This document shows positions 21,218-33,300 of a stretch of DNA of 64,000 nucleotides, piece after piece. The notes under the pieces are model-generated. The model did not search any database. It was given only the letters and a program-made list of their open reading frames with translations, and was not told where the DNA came from. The position numbers were made by a program, and so were the translations under genes. Numbering within the stretch: the stretch's first letter is position 1; every line of letters begins with the position of its first letter. Source of the stretch: Annona cherimola. Lineage: Eukaryota; Streptophyta; Magnoliopsida; Magnoliales; Annonaceae. The DNA lies in NCBI GenBank assembly GCA_030490835.1, contig CM059975.1, forward strand, positions 59,821,174 through 59,885,173, written 5' to 3'.

Positions 21218-22653
21218 TGTCGAGCTGAGTATATGTCTAATTAAATGGCTCAGTTTAATGCCAATATATATGTCGAACAAGTAATAAATAGTAAGCAGAG
21301 TATCATTCCTATAAGGATTATGTTTAAACGTAATACTACCTCAAATTTAATTGTCTTAAGTGAGTAGGCAATTAAATGGAATTTTTACTTAATGAATTAA
21401 ATTCAACTAAACTAAATTAAATAGAAAACAACCAAAGATAGGATGACTACTGATGAAATTGTCTTGAGATGATTAAGATGGATGGGAGATGATTTCATTA
21501 ACTCATAATTATGTCAAATTAGTTCCTTTTTAAGTTGGTTGTAGTTTGATTTATATATGTCTTCCAACACATACAAACAGAATCTTGTTTTACTTAATTG
21601 CTATATTCTTATGCAACTAAGTAAAATAAAGTTGATAACCATATAACCTAATCAAGATCATACAAGATTAATAGGTATATCTCTATCTATATTAACATCC
21701 AACACAACAAGAGTTGAAAACTAGTTTCTTATATATGCATCTTGTCCAAAATGTACTCTTCCAAGTATAGATCTAGATATTAAATCAATTTACAAAGTTG
21801 CAAAGCTTGTAAATGCATTAAGCACAATATAACAGGGGAATCTAATGCAATCAAAGTTACAAAACAATCATATAATCATTCAGCACAAAAGAAACCCAAA
21901 TAACATAGTGTATGAGTTCAAATAATCCATATCTCCCACTATAAAGAGATTTAGCCCATAAACATGATTTCAACTTCTAAAACAATCAAGTTTACAATCA
22001 TCCTAAGAGAGAAGAATAAAGAAAATAAGAAAAGAAATGACAGGAGGTGATGAAACTCTTTATTTCGAAATGAATAGCTTGATTCTACACTTGATTCTCT
22101 CCTTTGACTTAAAACCCTTATTTTTCTCCTTCTTTCTTAGCAGCCACGAGCTCCCTGAGTTGTATTTAAGAAACTTAAAAGAAGTATTTATAGCACCCTC
22201 AATTTGGAGCTTCACATGTGTGTAAATTTTCATACGTGAGCTTCGTGGCCATGGCTACCACCTTGCTGGGTAGTGGCAATGCAAGTCCTATGAGGGGTGG
22301 ACTTGGTGGCCATAGTCCCTAATCTTATTGCCAGAACCACCACCTTGTTAGAGCTAGAATTACCTTTTAACAGCTCGAAATGATTTCTCTCTCATTCCAT
22401 CCTCTGTTTGCTTAAATTTGCATGGGAATTGTCATCCATCTCCTATAACAGAAGTAAAAATAAGTAAATGATTTTAACTTGATGAATTTTAACTAGACAC
22501 AACTTAAAATGCATGAAAACACATAAGATGTAAGAATTACGCAAATGATGAAAACTAATGAAAACTTATGCAAATTTACATGTTTCTCTTGAACTAGTAT
22601 TCAAAAATAAACACAAAATGAGTCTTGACAACTCTAATTTTATAGAGTTGTCA
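21218..22653 (-). mobile_element. Athila-type solo LTR, 1436 bp, TSD AAAGT
   Basis: On the plus strand it starts TGTCGAGCTGAG and ends AGAGTTGTCA, flanked by AAAGT on both sides (21213-21217 and 22654-22658). Its layout parallels the LTRs at 51222-52793 and 58655-60286: the ...GAGCTG(C/A)GTATATGTC opening, GTAATAAA(G/T)AGTAAG, and a terminal inverted repeat at 22626-22653 with arms TGACAACTCTA and TAGAGTTGTCA. The orientation is therefore minus. The 62-codon frame at 22037-22225 has no recognised feature. Confidence 0.88.
22626..22653 (-). repeat. Terminal palindrome of Athila-type solo LTR
   Basis: An 11-bp perfect inverted repeat, TGACAACTCTA and TAGAGTTGTCA, is separated by 6 AT bases. 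It forms the exact 5' tip of the LTR on the minus strand. The equivalent palindromes at 52766-52793 and 60259-60286 differ in sequence but are just as perfectly paired. Confidence 0.9.
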
Positions 22654-22658
22654 AAAGT

Positions 22659-23060
22659 CGACTTCTTCTTCAACTTCATAATATGGGGGGTCCAAATCCT
22701 TATATTCTTCTTTTTAATCCTTTCCTTCTTTCAACAGTCATTCCTGGATTGACTTTGGAATAAACTTCACCCAAGTCGCATGTGAAGTGACTTGGGATGC
22801 GACTTCACTCTTCTTCCAAATTGCATGTTTGGAGTTGACTTTGGATTTAACTACACCCAAGTCGCGTGTGAAATTGACTTGAGATGCAACTTTAATTGAC
22901 ACTTTGCATCCAAAGGGATTTTTGGTAGCCTGATGGTCTCTAAGTTGTAACTGAAGTTGACTTCAGTATCGACTTCACTCAAGTTGCGAGCGGAGTCGAC
23001 TTGGGGTGCGACTTCCATTGTAATACTCTCCCTTAGAATTTTATACCTTCAAAAATGCAT
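22659..23060 (-). mobile_element. Minus-strand SIRE-like LTR fragment, second piece
   Basis: This continues the fragment ending at 21217. It is dense in array words (AAGTCGCATGTGAAGT, GTCGACTTGGGGTGCGACTT near 22985-23013). The expected LTR start with the following purine tract is absent. Similarity fades near 23060, so the high end is truncated or decayed; that edge is approximate. Confidence 0.65.
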
Positions 23061-23668
23061 TTGAAGTCAGCTACGAGTAAAATTGAAATTTTTTATCCTA
23101 TATAGAGATGGTCATAAATTTTAACCTGAATTCGAAACTAGGTTCGAGGTGGGTCGACCATGTTCTGACCTGAGGAATCTCGACACCACCCTACATGTAT
23201 TCATTTATTAAAAATTATAAGCATATGTTTAAATCTTATTACCATTTTCTTACAAAATTTTATATTTTTTATAATTAACTATGTCAACAATACAAGAATC
23301 AATTTATCAAAAAAATAATATAAGAATCAATAAAAGAATATATATATATATATAAATGTTATGAATAATTTTTTATTAACCTATTTACTATATTTACTCA
23401 TATTTTTTTAGTAAAGATGTATTTTTATTAATTAGTAAAATATTGAAATATACAATATTTAAATTTAGCATAGATCTATCTTTATATTTGATAGATATAT
23501 AAATTCTTAAAACATCTTATTTGACTCATAAAAAATTCACTACATACCTAATTTAAAGGAAACAGAAGCGAAAGGATCAGAAAGTTGCATCTCAAACTTT
23601 GTCACTTGGCCAAATTAGAATCATATGATCGAAAACTAATCACAATACCACAACCTAAATGCCACTAA
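23061..23668. other. AT-rich stretch with no recognised gene
   Basis: About 600 bp of very AT-rich DNA, with a (TA)n run at about 23338-23354. No open frame, LTR terminus or RNA gene was seen. It is probably decayed repeat DNA, possibly the flank in which the neighbouring Tork-like element lay. Confidence 0.5.
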
Positions 23669-23918
23669 TGTTAGAAACGGTTTAGTGGAACTCTCTATGA
23701 ATTTTTCCTGTATGATCAGATGTGTGTTTCTCTTAGAGACCTCATGCACATTTATAACTAAATTGCGAGGAATACACAAAAGCTATGCGGGAGCCATCTC
23801 ACTACAAATATGCTTTCATATGTTGTGTGTCAAAGTGGGACTATAATTCCTAGTACAAGTAAGAGTAGGAATCTCATTACAGCCATATTGGAACCCTAAT
23901 CCTAATATGATTCCAACA
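23669..23918 (-). mobile_element. Short 3' LTR of a Tork-like copia element, 250 bp
   Basis: On the minus strand it starts TGTTGGAATCATATTAGG and ends AACCGTTTCTAACA. The purine-rich stretch GCAAGTTGGAGA directly precedes it on that strand (23919-23932), as a polypurine tract should. Degenerate RNase H sequence of the same orientation lies upstream. The short LTR and that order fit Tork/TAR-type copia rather than SIRE. Confidence 0.65.
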
Positions 23919-23932
23919 TCTCCAACTTGCGC

Positions 23933-25456
23933 ACGATGGATTTCTCAAATAACCTCCCTTTCAAGATTATTCATGCTTGCAAATAGGTCATAAGACTTGC
24001 ATGTACTTGGGAGCTTGAGGCTATGCACCTGTTACAACAACTACAACTGAAAAGAAAATTATGTGTGCATATGCACACATGTCTCAATATGCTCTAAACT
24101 CATTTTATTACATCTATCCAAGTATACTCAATCTCTCATAAGGCTATACTTAACCATTCTTTCTTATTATATTATAATAACAATTATATCTAATCACATG
24201 AACTAATCATATGAATAGACATAACTGGCCGACTAATGAATACAATAAGTGATGTAAATAAAATAGTCTTCCTCTGACACATATATCTCTTAATTGTACA
24301 CTAACAACTTTCCTAAACATATCCTGAAAAGCTGCATCATTGCCCATGACTTGTAAGCAACATGTTAATGTTGTAACATTAGATTACAACCTCAAAATAT
24401 GGTCAAAAATCACATAAGGTATAATACTGAAGTTGTTTAGCTTCAAGGGCTCTCGTAATGATGAGACAAGGATTATCCATATCAAAGGAACTCAACTCAT
24501 TTCCCTTATCTATTGCTAACCACACAGGGTATGAAGCTTGTGTTATAGTAGAAGAACTCTTAACTCACAAGGAGCGTGTGTTACTAATTTTGCGATGATG
24601 TCCTTAATAAAATTATGATATTTGATAGTAGTGTGTTTAGTTCTGTAATAATATTTGGGATCTCTTATAAATGTAATAGTTTCCTGATTCCCAGCTACGT
24701 CCTGTGTGACATCCAAATTACGAATGAATCTTCTCAACCAAATTGCCTCTTGCACCGCATTAAATACGTAATAAATTTAGCTTCCATGGTCAATAGAGCT
24801 ATGTAGGTTTGTTTCTTGCTGCTCCATGAGATGGTGTCAGCATCCGAATATCCCATTAAATGCAAATCGTGTCCTTTGTAGCATACCAAATTATCTATAG
24901 TACCTCTGAGATACCTGAAAATCCTCTTGACGGCTTGCCAATGAGCTCATTCATGATTTGATAATATTGGCTTACCAAGCTAATGGAATAATAAATGTAA
25001 GGTTCAGTACATATCATACTGTACACCAAACTCCCAATTGCACTGTCTTGAGGAACAATTCTCATTTCTCTTCCTTGTGTTGGAGTTTAGGGGCACATTT
25101 CAAAGCTTAATGCTTCGCCCTTCACAATAGGACTATTAATGGGCTTGCAGCTTTGCATATTGAATTATTCAAGATTTTGTTTATATATATTTCTTGAGAA
25201 AGACTAAGTAACCTTTTTGAATGATTTTTCTTATTTTGACTCCGAATATATAATTTGCTTCACCCATGTCCTTCATTTCAAAATTAAAGGACAATCATTC
25301 ATTTATGACGATAATAAATCCTAAATCACTTTTTGTGAGCAAAATATTATTGACATAGAGGGATAGAATAACAAAATTACCTTTGGATCATTTTATATAA
25401 CATGGTAGTCTTTGTCGATCATCGTAAACCCATAAGTTATTATGGCTTGATGGCAC
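23933..25456 (-). pseudogene. Tork-like copia RT/RNase H remnant
   Basis: In the minus-strand direction, from about 25400 down, is the RT active-site region LYVDNILL (normally YVDDILL), then FEMKDMGEANYIFGVKI, a typical copia RT motif. Much further on come RNase H traces QEAIWLRRFIRNLDV and RTKHTTIKYHNFI (24543-24755). Frameshifts and stops are frequent, and the segment 23933-24540 is too decayed to read. The element is truncated on its 5' side at 25456 by the minus SIRE-like LTR. The 63-codon plus-strand frame at 24615-24806 is a shadow. Confidence 0.75.
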
Positions 25457-26121
25457 TGTTGGTCCTGAGTTTATGGTAAAACCCAAAAGGGAAGAGGTGA
25501 ATTAGGTTTTTTTAAAATTTCTTTCGATATATCAAATATATTCTCTTATGAACTAAGTCCCCTTGAATAAAAATGTGGAGAATGGAATAACAAATAGAAC
25601 AGAGAAATTGAATACAAAAATTATAGTGGTTTGGAACAACTCTCCTTACTCTACTCCTCCAAAAACACACTGTTGTGTCTTGGGTTCTACTAAATTAGTA
25701 TGATTACAACAAGGGCTCTAGCACACTTCTGAATTCCAGCTCTAGGGGCCTTTACAAGTTTGGCATAAGCAGGTGGCAAGTCACACTCCAACCACATACT
25801 ACTTAGCCTTCACTTAGTCTTGGTCTCCAACATCAAACCAAGTGGAATCACAAATGAACAATGAAAAACATATAAAACTACACTTTATAGATGTGTAGGG
25901 AATAATTTCAGCGCTGAGAAGAACGTGATGAATGAGTTGTTAATGGATTAGTTCAACACTTGTAATCAATGACTTAGTTCTTCTTGGAAAGTTTTTATTT
26001 GGAAGGTTGAAGTTTAATAAACACACTAGCTAACCCTCTCCCTTCCATTGGACGTGTATTAAACAGGAGAGGAGTAAATTTGAACATTTGGTGGTAGGTG
26101 GCTCGCATTCAATTCTCTAAC
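25457..26121 (-). mobile_element. Minus-strand SIRE-like 3' LTR, 3' part
   Basis: It starts on the plus strand at TGTTGGTCCTGAG, the reverse complement of the SIRE-like LTR end, and contains the conserved words of the LTR 3' half: the GAATTAGG...AATTTC region, CTCTACTCCTCC and CCAGCTCTAGGGG. At 26121 it is broken by a long LTR-like element and resumes at 45465. The two pieces together give about 1.6 kb, the normal length for this LTR. The element lies inside the decayed Tork-like pol. Its divergence resembles that of E6. Confidence 0.82.
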
Positions 26122-27745
26122 TATAGTGCCCCCAACTCGAGGCGTCACCCAAAGCCTTACTCTAAGATCGTTGTTGATTGGTAAATATGAGTCAGGATTG
26201 TTGTCCTGATCACACGGCGGGTTCTTAATTGGATCTCATCCAAAATTTTTTCATTCTTTTTCCCTTCATCATTTCATTTCTTTGTATTTCATTCAATTCA
26301 TCTTACAAGCGATGATACACTTGTAATTTGTTATACATAGCATTTTCAAAATACCACTTGGTTTCCCTTTCATTCTTATACTTACTCATAATCTCACATT
26401 CTGGCATTTGTCATCAACTACATATATCATTCATAAACTTTCCATCTTGTTCCCTTACATCATTGGTTATATCAACCTGGCAATGTCATAACCATGTAAA
26501 ATACATTCATCATTAGATATTCAACATACATGCTTGTGTACATACATTAAATCATCAATTCACATAGCCTTTAGAACTATCATCAAGTTCACATATGTTA
26601 ACATACCTTAAGCATTCCAATTATACTATTCCATACATCATAGCTAATCATTTAGCACACACATGAATATCATCTCATACATTTCCTCAATTGCTCAGGT
26701 TCTTTACCTCTTAAGCTTCCCTATACCTGTGTAAAGTTTGAAAAAATAAATCATGAGTGATGACTCAGTAAGCAAGCATTTTATCTTCGGGCAAGCATTT
26801 TCCTATAAACCATTTTCATAAACATCTTTTCTCATACACCTTTTATATGCTATGTCTGGGCTTTTTAAAGGCGATGCATACACGTATAAACCCTTTTAGG
26901 TAATTCTCTTTGTTCTTAATTGGACATTTTTATGTCCTAAGACATCTGTCACATAAATCTTTTTTTGGCAATGTACATTTTTACGTCCTAAAACTCTTTC
27001 TACATAAACCCTTTTTGGCATTAGACATTTTTATGTCCTAAAATATTTTTCTTGTAAATCATTTTTCATAATCCCATTTTTGGGACTTATTTAAAACAAA
27101 CAAGGCATATGCATGTAATCCTTTTTCATGAATACATTTGCATAGAAATCATTTCATCTCAACCTTGATATTTACACTTTTCGTGTAAAACATCCTGTTT
27201 TTAGGGTAAACTTTTTTGGGTAATCTTTTTGCATAAATAATTTCATATCCCAGTTTCTGAGTTTTTCAAAAGTAAACATATATAAATGCATTTCTCCTCA
27301 TCTAGTAGTGACAATTACCAAGTGATCATTTTATATTTTGGAAGAGAATTCATCATATAATAGCACGCTAACCAGGCGGCCGTTCCTTAAACCTGCTCCC
27401 ATTTTTAGGAGGGTGTCATTGGCCTCCTACCTTCCCTTAACGACTTGGCCATATATAGAGTGGGCCCCAGTCCATCTGCGACCGTCTCTATAATCGACCT
27501 ATTCATTGTTCTGATGCACCATATATCGATCATATATATCCATATGCTAGCATGATTTCATGGAACATTACAAACTACAGTCCGTGTTTTTTTAACAATT
27601 TGTAAAGTGGGTACACCCATTTTAAAATATTTGAAATCTAGTGTTAGGATGACCACCCTTAAATAATTTCAAAAATATTTAAGTAAAATATTTTGATAAG
27701 CATTTGTAATATTTGAGAAAAGTAATCTTTCTAAAAGTGTTTCTT
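26122..27745 (-). mobile_element. Long-LTR family element (minus), segment 1
   Basis: The low end reads TATAGTGCCCCCAACTCGAG, a mutated form of the family terminus TGTGGCGCCCCAACCCGAG. It is followed by GATTGGTAAATATGAGTCAG and ATTGTTGTCCTGATCAC as in 30340 and 41467. Near-matching 5-bp flanks ctaac (26117-26121) and ccaac (45460-45464) support one insertion running to 45459. E4 interrupts it at 27746-27750 and a further solo LTR at 41467. Without those insertions it would be about 4.9 kb, long for a solo LTR, so extra unrecognised pieces may be included. Confidence 0.65.
26880..27060 (-). repeat. Local tandem repeat with AGGACATAAAAATGTCC-like units
   Basis: Three imperfect units of roughly 50-60 bp each contain GACATTTTTATGTCCTAA or GTACATTTTTACGTCCTAA (about 26922, 26972 and 27022). 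GGACATTTTTATGTCC is nearly self-complementary. The units lie inside the minus long-LTR element. Confidence 0.6.
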
Positions 27746-27750
27746 ATAAT

Positions 27751-28768
27751 TGTTGGAAACATGTGGAAAAGAAGCCAAGTCTATGTTTTGATGATTAACA
27801 AATCAATTTGAGTAAGTTTTGGTTACTAACATGTTTGTGAAAATGATTAAAGGTTATACAAATGAAGAAAATGAAGCATGACAGGTTAAGTCGATTTCCA
27901 AGTTGACTCAGGCATCGACTTAGGCCAAGTCGATCCCCAAGTCGACTCCAGCATCGACTTAGACTCGTCATTTCTATCCAAAGTTGAAATCGAGGAGCAA
28001 AGCTGCCGAAGTCGCACCTGAAGTCGACTCCACCTGCGACTTAGGTCGCAACGGTCGAAAATTTTTCGAACATTGGCACATTAAATGCGCGCCACCTACT
28101 TCCAAACGTTCGGATTCCCTCACAAATTATATAAGGCATTCAATATGAATGAGGAGGGTAGCTGAGAATTCATTGAATGAGCATAACTCCCATCTCTAAG
28201 AGCATTAAGTGATTAAGCCACCATATAGAAGAAGAACCTTGCTTTCAAACTGCCAAGAGCCGCTCGTTGAATCTTTCAGACAACTTTACAAGTTCTTCTC
28301 TGCGCCAAATCTACCTTTACACAACAGTAACGTGTAGAAACTTTCTTTTACTTTTACTTTTTGTATTGAACTTGATTTAGTTTGGGTAACTAAGATCAAG
28401 TGTAAGCAAAGTAGTGTGTGATTGGAGTGGAACTTGTCACCTACTTGTGCAGTGAATTGTTGATGCCCCTTAAAGCTAGAATCTGGAAGAGAGCAGTGGC
28501 TCTAGTTGTATTTGTGAAATACATTTTGGAACCCAAGTCACAAGAGGTGTGAGCTTGGAAGAGTGGAGTAGGGAAGGTTGCCCGAACTACTATAAAATCT
28601 TGCTTGTTGATTTTTATTTCTACTCTCTGCACTATATTGCTTTCCTTTTGTTTCTTTTTAAAGGGGACTAGAATAATCCGGAGTAAAATTTCTGTTTAAG
28701 TTGAAAAATTTTAAATACCCAATTCACCCCTCCCCTCTTGGGTAATTGTCATTAACTCGGGACCAACA
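27751..28768 (+). mobile_element. E4 5' LTR (SIRE-like copia), 1018 bp with internal deletion
   Basis: It starts TGTTGGAAACATG and ends CGGGACCAACA. TSD ATAAT lies at 27746-27750 and 39198-39202. It matches the E4 3' LTR (37508-39197) except for a loss of about 640 bp: at about 28014 the first array unit jumps straight to the last GAAGTCGCACCTGAAGTCGA unit, deleting everything between two array repeats. The TATA-like ATTATATAAGG (28126-28136) survives. By eye the remaining parts of the two LTRs differ by a few percent. Confidence 0.95.
28126..28136 (+). promoter_or_regulatory. TATA-like box in the E4 5' LTR
   Basis: ATTATATAAGG stands in the same context as TTTATAAAAG in the E1 LTR. It is the likely start region for the genomic transcript. 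The 3' LTR copy reads ATTATGTAAGG. Confidence 0.5.
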
Positions 28769-28770
28769 AG

Positions 28771-28782
28771 TGGTATCAGAGC
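28771..28782 (+). promoter_or_regulatory. Primer binding site of E4 (initiator tRNA-Met type)
   Basis: TGGTATCAGAGC lies two bases after the 5' LTR end and is complementary to the 3' end of plant initiator tRNA-Met, the usual primer of plant copia elements. It fixes 28768 as the LTR boundary and the orientation as plus. It is the only copia PBS in the window. Confidence 0.93.
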
Positions 28783-28816
28783 AGGTCTTTGAGTTTTACC
28801 AAAGAGATCTTTTGAT

Positions 28817-29743
28817 ATGGCATCCCAATCTACTTCCGTTCCCGCATTTGCCGAAGGCCAATCTTTTACTAGGCCACCATTGTTTGATGGGAACAATTTC
28901 GCCTATTGGAAGCTACGTATGAAACAACTCATCATGGCTACAGATATGGACTCTTGGATTGCAATCTAAGACAGTGTAACTTTGCCTATTGATGAAAGAG
29001 CTTCAAAATGGACCGATGAGGAAGTAAAAACTGTTAAGAGCAACACTAAAGCTATGAACTCACTGTTTTGTGCTCTTACCGCTTCCGAATATGATAGAGT
29101 ATCCTCTTGTTTAACTGCAAAAGAGATATGGGATACATTAACATTTATCTATGAAGGAACTTCTCAAGTCCAAGGGACAAGGAGAAATATTTTGATTGGA
29201 GAATTGAAAAGCTTTAGAATGTTAGAAACAGAAAATATTTCTGAAATGTTTGTCAGATTCTCTAAAATTACTAATGCTTTGAAAGGTCTTGGAAAAGCAA
29301 TTTCTGAATCGGAGCAGGTCATGAAGATTCTAAGGGCGCTACCCGAATCATGGACTCCAAAAATTATTACAATAGAAGAAGCCAAAGACCTAAACACATT
29401 GAAGCTAGAAGATCTTATTAGTTCGTTGATGTCACATGAGCTAATCAAGAAAAGAAATGAAGATCACCACAAAGGCAAAAGAGCCATTGCATTGAAAGCG
29501 GCACATAACTCGGATGAGTCCACCTCCTCATCTCACAACAATGATGAAGACATTGCACTACTTACACGTAAATTTCGAAAGTTTGTGAGAAAAGAAAAGA
29601 ACTTCAAAGATTTCAAAGAAAGACCACGAAAAGAGAAGAAGAAGGAGGCTACAAAGTGCTATAGATGCGGCAGTATGGGACATATACAAGCTCAATGTCG
29701 TACACCAGAAGAAAGATCAAAGGATCATCAAGAAAGGAAGTAA
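28817..29743 (+). pseudogene. E4 copia gag (capsid) with zinc knuckle
   Basis: The first ATG after the PBS opens a frame of 308 codons beginning MASQSTSVPAF, then PPLFDGNNFAYWKLRMKQL, the typical start of a SIRE-type gag. A TAA at 28967-28969 breaks it after residue 50. The body (28982-29743) shows the UBN2-like gag pattern (AKEIWDTL, LKSFRMLETENISEMFVRF, ILRALPESW, LTLKLEDLISSLMSHE-like) and a CX2CX4HX4C knuckle, CYRCGSMGHIQAQC (residues about 281-294). A TAA ends it at 29741-29743, although homologous reading continues in the same frame. Gag would form the virus-like particle and bind RNA. Confidence 0.93.
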
Positions 29744-30339
29744 AAATATGAAAGCCGGAGATTCCAAAAGCCTAAGGGAAGAGGAATGTACGTGAATGAA
29801 GAAACGTCATTAACAAGTAGCTCCTCAACCGATGATTTTGAAGCAGCAAATTATGTAAAAATTTGCTGCATGGCTCGGATTGAACATGAAGAAGCTTTGA
29901 ACACAACAGAAGTTTTCGAAGAGCAAACCACCTCAACAAAATGCACAAGTAATGAAGAGGTAACTTCCAAATTTTGTCATTCTCAATCTACTTATTCTTC
30001 TATTCAAGAATGTCTCAAATGTGCTGAATTAGAGAAATTACAACATGCATATGATTCATTATATGAGGAAATTAAAAAACTAGGAAACAAGTTATCTTTA
30101 AAAAGACAATAATGCAATTCCATCATTGTTGTAAATGGAAAACTAGCTGAAAGTACAACAAAACTGAAAGAAGAAAATGAACTGCTATTGAAAGAAGTGG
30201 AAAATTGAAAAAGCAGAATGAATCTTTAAATGAATCATTAACAAAGTTCTCTAATCCAGGAGAAAGTGTGAAGATGTTTCTAAACATGACCTCTCAAAAC
30301 AATAAAAGAGGTCTTGGATACTCCACATTTGAGCAAGGA
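29744..30339 (+). pseudogene. E4 gag C-terminal helical region, left of the inserted LTR
   Basis: In the same frame as gag, this reads KYESRRFQKPKGRGMYVNEE, then an acidic linker and a Leu/Lys/Glu-rich stretch (for example LEKLQHAYDSLYEEIKKLGN and NESLNESLTKF) that suggests a coiled coil. This is normal for the long Sirevirus gag. Stops occur at 30110-30112 and near 30206. At 30339 the frame is cut by the solo LTR with TSD AAGGA. Confidence 0.82.
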
Positions 30340-33300
30340 TGTGGCGCCCCAACCCGAGCGTCACATCCTTACCTCAGGATCTATCGATTGGTAAATATGA
30401 ATCAAGATTGTTGTCCTGATCACGCGACGGGTTCGTATTGGATATTTATCCAGTTAATCCTAACTCCTTAGGATTTTATATCATTTATACATTCTGTTTC
30501 CATCAAATGCCATTTTAGGCCATTATATCATTTGAGAAATTACACGTGTCATCTCATAACCTTCATACTTAACCATATCATGATATTTCATGACTTAGAA
30601 TTTACCCATAAAAATTTTTCTCCAATCCATAGGCATAAAACATAACATAATCCTTCTACAACATTGAATAACAATTTAATTGTTAACATTCATATAATCA
30701 TTCAACCCTTAGATTCATTCACAGGTAACTTGTAGAAATTCATTCATCCTTGAATCTCCACCTGTGCGCCTTGCCTCCTTCCTTTCACCTGTCTATGGGT
30801 TTGGAAAACAAAAAGTGAGTTGAAATTCAACTCAATAAGCAAGCTTAGGGTTTTCATGCAATTCATTTTGAAAGCAACATTCTTTAAAAACATTTCTTTC
30901 CATTCAGTAGAGATACTTAGCAAGTGATCAACTACCTATGGAGCAAAAACTTTTTCATAAACCTTGCATAAACATTTCATGAAAACCATCCATGAAAAAC
31001 CATTCACTTAAACCATTCGCAAACATTTCATAAACATTGGATGTGCAAATTCATCATTTCCATTGATGATGTTATCCTTCATGTGACGGTACGCTAGAAC
31101 GGGGAACTCTCTTTCATGACATGATCCTTTCCATCCTTGGCGCCGGACCTACCGACTTGGCAACGTCAAGGGGGACTCCTTGTCCACTTACTACCTCGAC
31201 TAGCCTACCTCGCCGGTCCTTTCCGACTTGGCGACGTCAAGGGGGACTCCTTGTCCACTTACTACCTCGACTAGCCTACTTGATTTCCATTCCATGCATG
31301 ACTTTTAGTCACCCCGGCATCATATACCCCCTTACACATGGAACTTGTCATTCTCATGTAGAGAATTCTTTGCACCATCCTTTTTAAACACCATTTCAAT
31401 GAAACATCGTATAAACCCATGTTTCAACACATTTCATGCACAATTGAAAAATCATAAGAAATCATTTATTTCAACAGAAATAAACATTTCAATCTCATAA
31501 AAACAAGGAATGGCCATCCTTAAACACCTTGTAATGAAAACCAAAATCATTTAGAAAGCTGCTTGCTTACCTCGCTTGCTTAGCCTTCCGTTTCGCTTAT
31601 CCCTTTGCCTTTGCCTATACATATAAGAATGATATAACATTCATATATTTCCTTTCCTTGCATTCAACTCAGCTTTCCAACCCATTTTCATTAACATACA
31701 TAATTCCTTCGACTTCTCAAGTCATTATACCAATATAGCACATACTTATTGATGAGCTTTTACACACCCTATTTAATCCCATAAATAGGTTAATCATCGA
31801 ATCGCTTAATAATCATTCAATAACCATTATTTAATGACTCATTATCTTCCTTAAGCCATTTTCCACTTATGCATGTCTATCCTTTCACATATGCCCATTT
31901 GGCAACACATATATGAGGCCTTAAATAAAATTTTTCAAGTCAGAAATTTAATCCACATTTCAGCATGATAATTATCACTAATTATCACTGTACTTAGGGT
32001 ATTTTTATGGAATTTAAATCCCTAATCATAGGTTTCCAAAACAGCAACTTTAGAACCCTTTTTTCACCCATTTAACTTGTCTCTTGACACATAACCCTAA
32101 GCAGATTTATAAATCCGAATTTTCAGTAAATAATCTTACTTTTCCTAACCCAAATTTAGTTTATTAACACATATATCAATTTGGGTCATTTCTACAGAGG
32201 TTTCATATTTCTTTTTGATTTTCTTCTCCAACTATCCACATATGCTGAAATTAGGCATACTGAAATCTCAAATCTGGAATTAATATCAAATCAAGTATTT
32301 TTGATCTGGAATTTCTACCATACCTTAAAAACTACATAACTTAACCAAAATAAATATTTCCAGCATGAAATATTTAATATTTCTATTTATTTCGGTAATT
32401 TTACCTTGCTGGACAGTAGAATCCATTTCCAGACAGCCTGAATGACGTTATTTATGGAGTATATTTATACCCATCAAAACCTAATTTTTAATTTTTTCCT
32501 ATGATCGAAATATTTCTCATATATTCTGTAAAATTTTCAGCCCAAAATTCCTTGTAAAAAATTATCAAAAATCATTTTCTACAGATGATTCTGTCACCCG
32601 TTTTACCCTGTTTAGGTGAATCTTCTCGGATTTTTATTTTTCAAATTACTTATCCTTTTAAGCTGAAAATGTTTTCATTCCTTAATCACCTCATAATGAT
32701 TCTTTAAAAACTTTTCATGCTAAAATTCATCCATTTACTATTCCGACCATATTTTAGTTTACAACATCAAATAACTTCTAGATTTGAGACATAAAATCAA
32801 GATAATCATATACTTACTTCATTAAATCATAATCCCTCTTTTTCCACTTCTTTTTCTTCTATTTTCCTTCCTCCTTGCTGGCCAAGTTGGGGACGTGAGC
32901 TGCTGTTTCTTGGGGAAGAATTTCCAGCACTTAACCAATTTTCCAAAGTCCCTTCTATGTGAACGTGCATGGCCTTACATAGGTGCTGGATTTTCCAGCT
33001 ATGGGGCCCACTTGGTGCTGCAATTCCACACTCCTTAAATGCTCCCTTATCTACCATATGTGGTGGCACATTTGTAACCAAGTAAAATCTGGTTTTACCA
33101 TTTACAAAAGTCAAAAAATCTACTTTAATCACAACCATCCACTTGTCCACAATTGCCCTTCTTTGCTTAGATCTTAAGCAACTTGTTTCTTGCTCTCCAA
33201 GAAACCTAATTTCCATCATAATTAGCTTAATACATTCCATTCATCTCATAGATTTCATAATTTTATTCTATCGTTTCAAATTTCATCTCAAACTGACGTT

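Noticed and set aside
23061..23668. AT-rich block considered as a scaffold attachment region or promoter
   Set aside because: Base composition and a (TA)n run alone do not support a function.
32827..33240. 137-codon minus frame in the solo LTR at 30340
   Set aside because: No domain; the corresponding region of the sister LTR (217-3666) is broken up by stops, so it is not conserved.
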